A stretch of 6,961 nt of DNA from Gammaproteobacteria bacterium (GTDB lineage Bacteria > Pseudomonadota > Gammaproteobacteria > Enterobacterales > Kangiellaceae). The notes below the pieces were generated by a model, which saw only the letters and a program-made list of their open reading frames with translations, did not search any database and was not told the DNA's origin. The stretch is from positions 1,819-8,779 of the forward strand of contig NVTT01000019.1 in assembly GCA_002401655.1 (NCBI GenBank), given 5' to 3'. Within the stretch, counting starts at the first letter, position 1, and each line of letters begins with the position of its first letter. A program made the translations under genes and the position numbers. Below are positions 6,402 to 6,961 of the stretch, one piece after another.

Positions 6402-6961
6402 ATGAGCAAAAACGAAAACATCAGAGAAGACACTAAACCAACTAATTTTATTAGAAATATCATTAATAAAGATTTGGAATCCGGCAAACATCAAAGTGTT
6501 CAAACACGATTCCCACCTGAGCCGAATGGTTTTTTGCATATTGGTCATGCGAAATCGATTTGCATCAACTTTGGTATCGCTGAGGATTATAACGGTCTTT
6601 GTAATCTGCGTTTTGACGATACTAATCCTGCCAAAGAAGAGTCAGCTTATGCCGAAGCCATTGCGAAAGATATTGAATGGTTAGGTTTTAAATGGAATGG
6701 TGATATTCGTCATTCTGCCGACTACTTTGATAAGCTCTATGCCTTTGCTGAGGAACTTATTAATAAGGGTTTGGCATATGTTTGTGAGCTAAGCATGGAT
6801 GAAATGCGTGCTTATCGCGGTACTTTGACTGAAGTGGGTAAAAATAGCCCTCATCGTGAACGCTCTGTTGAAGATAACCTCTCAATGTTTAAAGCGATGA
6901 AATCGGGTGAACATAAAGACGGTAGTATGGCTTTACGCGCCAAAATTGATATGGGTTCACC
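6402..6961 (+). CDS. glnS: Glutaminyl-tRNA synthetase, 5' part (cut by window end)
   Basis: Class I aminoacyl-tRNA synthetase that charges tRNA-Gln with glutamine in the cytoplasm using ATP. The first 186 codons are open to the last base; the full enzyme is about 550-560 residues, so roughly two thirds lie outside. The sequence follows the E. coli GlnRS start closely, offset by six residues. It contains PTNFIRNII (13-21), FPPEPNG (37-43), the ATP-binding HIGH signature (46-49), LRFDDTNP (69-76, with D72 at the glutamine-binding position of E. coli D66), [15 protein letters not shown] and LRAKIDM near the end. ATG 6402 matches the family start. An in-frame ATG two codons earlier (6396) cannot be excluded. 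No clear Shine-Dalgarno sequence precedes either. The gene stands alone after the protease terminator. Confidence 0.97.
   Translation, partial: MSKNENIREDTKPTNFIRNIINKDLESGKHQSVQTRFPPEPNGFLHIGHAKSICINFGIAEDYNGLCNLRFDDTNPAKEESAYAEAIAKDIEWLGFKWNGDIRHSADYFDKLYAFAEELINKGLAYVCELSMDEMRAYRGTLTEVGKNSPHRERSVEDNLSMFKAMKSGEHKDGSMALRAKIDMGS

Noticed and set aside
6496..6684. Plus-strand 62-codon frame inside glnS
   Set aside because: It is in another frame from the clearly conserved GlnRS sequence, which runs through the same region.

Overview
The window looks like the chromosome of an AT-rich marine-type gammaproteobacterium. Three things point that way. The glnS start closely resembles the enterobacterial/gammaproteobacterial GlnRS. 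The secreted protease ends in a GlyGly-CTERM (rhombosortase) sorting tail, which is typical of Shewanella, Vibrio, Kangiella and their relatives. The coding sequence is rich in A and T. Genus cannot be fixed from the sequence alone; a Kangiella/Aliikangiella-like or Alteromonadales-like host is a guess.

Layout. Positions 42-2333 (minus strand) hold a complete 763-residue RND/MMPL-type inner-membrane exporter. Positions 2334-2659 form a divergent intergenic region. It contains a possible minus-strand promoter for the exporter, a short relic resembling the first residues of an ABC-transporter ATPase, a near-perfect 34-nt palindrome (2517-2550), and a plus-strand TATAAT box flanked by an inverted repeat that could be an operator. 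Positions 2660-2965 encode a small, unrecognised lipoprotein. Nineteen bases later comes a 1016-residue secreted M6 (immune inhibitor A/PrtV-like) metalloprotease with three PKD domains and a C-terminal GlyGly-CTERM tail (2985-6035). A stem-loop terminator with an 8-G run closes this two-gene unit. After about 290 bases of non-coding DNA, which includes two 16-nt direct repeats spaced exactly 21 bp apart just upstream of a likely -10 box, glnS begins at 6402 and runs off the window end.

How the genes work together. The lipoprotein and protease are probably co-transcribed. The inferred picture is an outer-membrane lipoprotein made together with an exoprotease that crosses the inner membrane by Sec, probably leaves by type II secretion, and is processed by a rhombosortase encoded elsewhere. 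The MMPL exporter is transcribed divergently and has no visible functional link to the protease. glnS is a housekeeping gene with its own promoter region. No mobile element, RNA gene or CRISPR array was recognised. The observations most worth following up are the unknown lipoprotein paired with the protease, the operator-like dyad at the operon promoter, and the phased repeats before glnS.
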